Origin: Trichoplax sp. H2 | Taxonomy: Eukaryota > Placozoa > Uniplacotomia > Trichoplacea | Assembly (NCBI GenBank): GCA_003344405.1 | Contig: NOWV01000013.1 | Location: 434,001 to 498,000, forward strand | Length of the DNA stretch: 64,000 nt | Direction: 5' to 3' | In this document: piece by piece, positions 56,926 through 64,000 of the stretch | Layout: each line of letters begins with the position of its first letter | Position numbering within the stretch: the stretch's first letter is position 1 | Notes under the pieces: model-generated | Database searches by the model: none | Told to the model about the DNA's origin: nothing | What the model saw: the letters and a program-made list of their open reading frames with translations, nothing else | Translations under genes and position numbers: made by a program

Positions 56926-59900
56926 ATAATATGATCTACCATTGTATGAACTACATTTAGCACGGTTTACCAATAAGAAAAAACTACTCATGATGGCATT
57001 TTATCCTATGAAAACCGAGCTTAACGCGTATATCTATAAGATTAACTTTTCTTGATGAAGAATTTTTTCCTTGCGAGTTTCTCATAAGCCTTTCACAAGC
57101 TGCGATCAGCTAGCTAGTAGCTATATTAGTCAAATAATTCTTATTATTTTGTAGGTGCCATACAAATTCTTTAGATGCGTGAAACTTACGTACCCTCTAA
57201 CAATTAACACTTTTAATTCTTTTCGAAATTTTTTAATACTATAACTTTGTCTTGATACTACATTTGATCAGGAGTAATTATTTTTTCCTTGCGCAATTCT
57301 GACATCATTCAGAGTATTAAAGTAATGATATATAGAATTAACTTAATAATACTAGCCCAAAGATAGTAAACGCAATTCTTAAGATTTGTTTCTTTGTTAC
57401 AAAGACATCAATGTCCTTGTCATCTATTTTTGAGAAATTTATTCGTGTTAAAACAAATCATCGACCTTTTTAAGCTGATTTTTATGCGGTATTTTTCTGT
57501 TACGATCCGATCCTTGCATAAAGATTTTACTGATCACATCGAAAAGAAAAGTTTATGTTTATCAAGAAATAAATATTGAAAAGCCTTTCAATTTTAAATA
57601 ATAATCCATACCAAGAAAATGAGAATTACTGCAAATAATTTAAGAAGGGAAATTGTTAACTATTCCTACTGCACCCTATTGATATCGTTTACAGTGATTG
57701 TATCACTAAATTACATTAAAAGTTAACTAGCAATAGAATGTGTAAGATTTTAGCAACATGTAGAAATAAACATGATTTAAGGCCGAAGTATGCTATTTCC
57801 TTTTGCATCCGTAATTACTATAGTACCACTTAGGACACATTGGACAGTGAAGAGTGTATTAAGTAACAGTCACCATCATTTCTTTAAAGATACTACGCCT
57901 AAACAAAGCTTCTGAATTATTTAATCATATTAATGACAAAGACCAAAACTTTCATCAACCTTTCCAAATCATGGCTTATTTTTTAGGTATAAACCATGAG
58001 TACTAACGCAGCGTACAGTAGTCCTAGTATTTGAGATATGCAATACAACTATCCACTATAATTACTTACGTCACCTAAGAAACTACAATTAAGAGTAGAT
58101 TTTCACTTTCTATTATTTATTCTTACTCTAAAAATTGCTAAAAATTTAAAGTTATAAACGTATATAAAAATAAAAAATTAATATTCATCACAATGAATTT
58201 GTGAAAGATCAAATGTATTTTGTCGTAATTGAAAAACAATTAAAAAATTTAAAATTCCTCTACAATAAAAGGCAGGCCCTGCAGAATAGCTAAAATGTAC
58301 TTACAATTTACAAATCAAGGTATCGAAAGGTTAAATATCTTTTAACGATTAAATTATTAACGATTGGTTAAAAAATGTCGATAATAAAAAGGAAGATAGT
58401 ATAAATAATAACTATTAATTAAGTTTACCGGGTAATTATTTTTAATTTACCGGTTGAATAACCAGAAAAAATCCAACTGTTTTCATTCTTATATATTTTT
58501 TTTAGCTTTACGATATCAATCAATTTGATATTAGTACTAAACTTCAAGATTGCTTTAAGGTAACACTACTTTATTATTGATATTATTTTTATACCTATAA
58601 AGTTTTTATTGACTCTTTAATTCAATAAACTTACATTCAAATTAATCACAGTTTAATTCATAGTTCTATTATTCTCGTCATTTAAAAGTCTATGCTACGT
58701 TATCAGGATTCAATTGATTCTGCGCCGATATTGTACCAGGTGGATTCAGCTAAACATTCCTACAGTATAAATTGGCCAGACAATATTATTTTTACCAAAT
58801 TTCAATCCACATTACCTAAAGATCAAGACTGAATATTTTATTGAAAATCACGATGAAAAATGAATGTCAAATAAGTTATGGAGCAGTTATATACCTTTGT
58901 AAGTAAAAATCGAGTACAAGATAGAAATAAAACAAAATTCTATTTATGAGCTTATTTGAATATAATACGGAAAATCATCTCATGTCGGATCATATCTTGA
59001 TAGACTTAGTTCTGTATAGCTTTAAGAAATTACTTTAGTAAAAAAACTAGAAAAAATTATGATAAAACATTTTTCTAAGTATAGCATTTCCGATTTGTAA
59101 TTTCTGTATTTAACTTAGTATAAATTTTCACCATTCTTACTATACCTGATCCTATATTATTACGATCGAAATAATTAGTGAAGTTTATTTAATTTTGTAT
59201 GCCGTTGTAATTCATTTCTGCATACACTATATTCTCTAAGATCCATTTTTACTAACAATTGCTCATAGTAGTGTGAATTAAGAATCTATACTTTTAGATA
59301 CGATACATCTTAAATAAATTTAAGTAATGTTCCATTCCTACTAAATCTTAAAATATCTAGATTTTGTGCTGGCAATTTCTTTAACAGAAGGCCTACAAAT
59401 TAACAATATAAGCTATATACCGTTTGAGATAACTTTACAAAATGGATCAGATTGCTATTGGATCCATAATTCACAATCTTACGTGCAGATGCAAAGTGAT
59501 GTCAAGGAATGGGTAAATATGAGATTGCTAAGTATAAAAGATATATTTTAGAATAATGCTATAATTCTTAATTACGATACACCGATATAATCTTTTTGAG
59601 ACAGCGATAGATATTTCATAAAAATAATGAAATTTAAATAATGTTAAACTCGGACACTACCAGTATAATATAACATTAACCTAAACGGAATAACCTCTAG
59701 GAATTTTTTCACGGCTTTCTATATCTGATATCGTATCAATTAACTAGATTAAACTATATAAAAAGCAAGGATATGCCTGATGATGGCAGCTAACCTTTTA
59801 CAAATCATTCTCCTGAAAAGTATCAATGTCACTAAATGTGATGTTAATTATATTATACGTATTATATATTTATTAGCATAGAAAGAGTGCCGTAAAAAGG

Positions 59901-60503
59901 TATGTAGTAAAATTAGTTATGGGACATTCACTCTTGTATGATAGTAATGCCTAGAATAAAATGGCAATATAAGCATAAAGAGTCAATCTTCAGAAATATC
60001 AATTTATTTAATAGCTGAAAGAGTTTATAAATTTATTTCTATAGTGAGAGAAAAAAATCATTTCAGATAAACATAAAATCCTTGATTATAAATATAATAC
60101 TTTTCCACTTCGGTAAACATCATTTGATTCCCTTGTGATTTATGTTATGTTAACTAGTTTTAGAGTTTTAACTGTTATTATAAATACTCAATACATCGCC
60201 ATTTATATTTTTTTGCCTACAATTGATATATCTATAATAGACAGTACGTTGGCGCTGTACTAAATTAAATCGCTACTACCGTCATAATAACAATGATCGT
60301 AAGAGTAAACAAACCAATAAAGCGATAGACTGTAAAAAAATTGAACTGTCCCTTGAAAATAATCAACTGGTCACACCTTCATTTTTGATAATTCATACTC
60401 TAGCAATTATCTATTTTTAAGTGAACTTTAATAGACATAATAGCTAGTTTTTGCTAAAAAATGTTTATGCTTAAGTTATATATACATAGGATTTGTCGAG
60501 CTA

Positions 60504-60573
60504 TTTATTAAATCCCAGCCACCCACCCTTGAAACGAACATTTATTAAATCGCACCCACCCTTGAAACGAGCA
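60504..60573. repeat. Short tandem duplication (37 + 33 bp)
   Basis: TTTATTAAATC, then a C-rich CACCCACCCTTGAAACGA block, occurs twice back to back (60504-60540 and 60541-60573). The second copy lacks 4 bases. The C-rich tract is unlike its AT-rich surroundings. Confidence 0.85.
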
Positions 60574-63500
60574 GCGCAGGGGTATTTATACTACTGTTCG
60601 ATGACTTTGATTATGGGTTCATTTCAATAGGTCAGTATAAGATTCTTATAGTACTTTTTACCTCAACATTTCTTCATGTAAAACGAATAGCTCTAAGGTA
60701 GTCATTTCTGCAGAGTACTGAAATTTATTAAAATAGTATTCGTTATATCGCTAAGGGTGGCCACTGGGCCTTTCAATTTTGATTTGATGGAATATTCTGA
60801 TGAAAATTGAATAAAAATAGAATCTTTATAGAGTTTTCTACACAGCCATTTTGATGGTTACATTTTCTTCTAACGGTTGCTATCGACAGAGCAAGCTTTG
60901 CTTGCATACTCAAGCGATCCTTAGACAAATTATAATGATTGATATAGAATTGACCGCAGTACTAAGGACATTATACCGCACTGTAGATATCTTACAGTAC
61001 CTGCTAATCTTAACTTGGTATGTCCATCACCGTCCATTAGTTATCATAATGTGCTTTGGACCATTAACTAATCTTAATATAGCATTTCATAGTATTTCAT
61101 CCGTGAATGCATTATTGAAAAGTAGTATTCTACAAGTATAGCTGTGAATATAGTAGTGCCTGGCTATTACCGGCATATATATAATGTCGAATGGTAAAAC
61201 TATCTATTAATTATTAACAAATAAGCACATTATCGTAAACCGTCAGCAAAGCGACGTGAGTTTGTACTAGTCTAACTAAATCGAAATTGTAAAATAATGT
61301 GTCAAGTTTGCACATAATATAAAAGCTTAAAATAACTACATGTATGTTATACTGTAGATGTATCTAGATGATCAAAGCAACAGAAATATTATTTTAATCA
61401 AAAATAAACAGGAAAATTTTAGTAAAAGGTATAAAGTTAATCCTCCTAGAATATCATCGCTATCATCATAATATTTCACTAATGGCTATGTAAGACAGTG
61501 TAATATTGTATTCTAAGTTGATGATATATTTAGTAATATCTACCGTAGGTGTATGTTCAACGTGTGATAGATATTCTCGTTAGAGGCTTAAGTATTAAAT
61601 ATAGCTAGCTTAGTAACTGTAATCCTTTTGAAGAGGAGCGCTACAGTGCTCACACTAGAGCTTCACATGAAAGGTGTAAACTATCCTGTATTTGAAATGC
61701 TAATACTGAAGTGTGTAGTAAGTAAGTAAAGTTGCTAAGACTGTAAACGCGGAAATGTATATAAGTGAGTGGTTTAGTATAGTAAGAGAGTTCTTTCTCA
61801 TTAGAGATCCTCAGCTAATCGATTACGTTGTACCTTCGTAAACGAGGTTTTGTTCAATAAATCTTAATTTTCTAAAAGTTTTAAAGATTCTTGATCTATC
61901 AACCTCACAGGCTAACTACAAAGTTAGATGATTGCTACATTGGACGTATACTTTACGAAATATACTCGTACACAATTTTAAATTGTAGTACAAATCTAAT
62001 ATTATGGCGTATTGATAATATTTAATTAAATTAATCGATTAATCAATCAAAAATTTAATTGCTTTAATTTTAGAATCGTGTCACAAACCAGCTTCATGAC
62101 AAAGATAACGTAAAACAAATCTCTAAATTACTATAGTCTCCGGGATTCAGTTCCTTTAACTACCTCATAAGAATTTAGACGCCTTTGCTTCTACGTTAAA
62201 ACAACTATATAACTCTTCTTTTATTTAACTATCTGCCGAGCTTAAATACCCTTCGGCAGCAGCTATCATGTATGAGTCATAACAGTTCATGAAATTTAGC
62301 TCATATTGGATAGCTAAATTAAGACAGACATTATTCATAATTTTGGACATGTACTGAACGATTTTAGATAATTAGACTACTGTATGTCCACACACAGAAT
62401 TATTTATGGTATCATCTATAATTGAATATCTTCAGGATATTCATCACAAGCGTTACAAGACATAACACTACAATCAATTAATATTAGTTACCTTATGAGA
62501 ACTTTTACTACAATACAGTATAATTTACTGTAAAAAAATAATAACTACCGTAGTTCTTACTGTAAGTCATTATTAGTTATCTCCATATATAAATGTTTAA
62601 CACTAAATTTGGTCATTTACTCTTCATGGTGGTTCGTACCGTGATAAATCGATAGCAAATTATTGTCATTTGTTTTGACAAAATAACTTGATAAAATGAC
62701 TGGCTAATAATTTATATCTGATTAGTCATAACTTGGTTAAAAATTTTTTATAGTATGACATTTCTATGACGGTCTCAGAACATTTCAATAATGATGAGAA
62801 AAAGGCAGAGTACAGTAAGCCTGAAATTAAAATCTTTCACAGAACAAATCACAGCTTTGTAGCACCTTTACTGACCAAAATTGATATTTAAAACTAGTTA
62901 TGAAATCTAGATAATTAATACGTGTAAGACTTTGCTAGACAGATTCATACAGAATGTAGCGGAGGAAGTTTAGTAATGAGTTAATCTTAATCACTAGCCA
63001 TATTTTTATTTTTAAGGGGATACAATATTACAAACTATTCGTATTATTTACTTTTAGAAAAACACAGCTAAAGGGTTTTAGATACTTTTCTATTATTATG
63101 TATGCCTTAATTTTGACATTGGTTGATTTACTATATGATAATAAGTTATTTTAAATCATGTAAAGACGATCATGAATTAAAGTCATAACTTTAGCAGTGA
63201 AAACATCTTGATTTTGGCATTGCCAGACCATAATAAAGTTATAATATTTATTTAAAATAATAAAATGATAACTATTGCTAGAAAAACCTTTAGTGTTGTA
63301 GGTACAATTTAATTTCGATTTAATTTTGATAGATCAATTTTTGCGCTTACGCTTGACTTTAAAATATAACGTATCGTTACAGTAATCATTCCTTAAAACG
63401 TAACTATTCAATATAAAATGCTACAAAACCTGGCATGCTTTTTATCGTAAATAACACTAATTTATAATATAGAATTTAAAAAGCGGCATTTGAATAATTG

Positions 63501-64000
63501 AAATGCACACACATGTGGCACTCGAAAATTTTGTTAATAAAACCAAAAATACCACGAAAAAGGGAATATACAAGCAGTGCTATACATAAATGTCAAGGTA
63601 GTTAAGGTATGAGTTTGAAGAAAAGTGAAACTGAAACTTAAATGATTAATTTTATATCGAAAGTTAAAATTACACGAGATTTTTGCACCCGTACTTCTTA
63701 GGTTACGTTAGAATCATCCTCTTAATACCTCTTGAGCTATCTTACAAATGCAATTTTTACATTTCTAAGAAAAAAGATGCAATAAATGATAATAAATTTT
63801 ATCGATCATAGACCTCGATATGTTTATAAAACTTCATGATAACTAAGCAATGAAAATTTAAAAGCCCTCTATAGGAAATAATAATAACATGTCACGCTAT
63901 CATCAATTTTTATTCCTTGCTCTTGACAAACATAATAATTACGAAATAAAAGTAGCATCTTCACATATTGCCTTCACTTATTAGATCACAATGGATATGA

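Larger units (their letters stand above)
54061..64000. other. 9.9 kb without a recognised gene
   Basis: Starts with the USP47 promoter side, including CAGTA/TACTG microsatellites at 54316-54371 and a hairpin at 54570-54599. Further on, only AT-rich sequence, a diverged ~144-bp duplication (56681 and 56825) and a short tandem duplication (60504-60573) were noticed. Open frames of 60-96 codons (55149-55409, 57394-57579, 59366-59551, 60851-61141) show no recognisable domain and no splice partners. Confidence 0.5.

Noticed and set aside
60851-61141. 96-codon plus-strand frame
   Set aside because: No domain, and sequence runs through CAGTA words typical of noncoding DNA here.

Overview
The window is AT-rich metazoan nuclear DNA: intron-containing genes with GT-AG junctions, and no operons, ribosome-binding sites, rRNA or tRNA genes. 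Six conserved animal genes can be rebuilt exon by exon by joining splice-compatible reading frames. The compact introns, low GC, a cyclin D with both Rb-binding and degron motifs, and a complete Mdm2 (SWIB + RanBP2-type zinc finger + RING) suggest an early-branching animal. A placozoan (Trichoplax/Hoilungia type) is the best fit, because an Mdm2/p53 pair has been reported from Trichoplax. The species is an inference; another non-bilaterian is not excluded.

Layout. 1-2.2 kb: noncoding, rich in TACTG/CAGTA words. 2.2-5.0 kb (+): CREB3/CREB3L membrane-tethered bZIP factor, first coding exon not found. 5.0-12.1 kb: no gene seen. 12.1-17.2 kb (+): D-type cyclin, 5 exons. 17.2-21.3 kb: spacer with a 96/193-bp tandem array ending about 100 bp before the next start codon. 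21.3-29.0 kb (+): cortactin, 24 exons including an inferred 7-nt microexon. 30.1-33.3 kb (-): MDM2, convergent with cortactin. 33.3-36.3 kb: spacer with a 10-bp minisatellite. 36.4-42.8 kb (-): calcyphosin-2 (CAPS2)-like EF-hand protein, 20 exons. 42.8-46.4 kb: spacer with three ~100-bp repeats. 46.4-54.1 kb (-): USP47 deubiquitinase, 29 exons. 54.1-64 kb: no recognisable gene.

The genes are not an operon, but their grouping is striking. In human, CCND1 and CTTN are neighbours at 11q13, USP47 and CREB3L1 are on 11p, and MDM2 and CAPS2 are a few Mb apart on 12q (with CCND2 on 12p). The window therefore looks like a piece of an ancestral animal linkage group kept nearly intact. Functionally it joins cell-cycle entry (cyclin D), p53 control (MDM2), ubiquitin removal (USP47), branched actin (cortactin), ER-stress/secretory transcription (CREB3L) and a calcium-binding protein.

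All exon boundaries come from reading the sequence, reading-frame phase and remembered family sequences. No alignment or transcript data were available.
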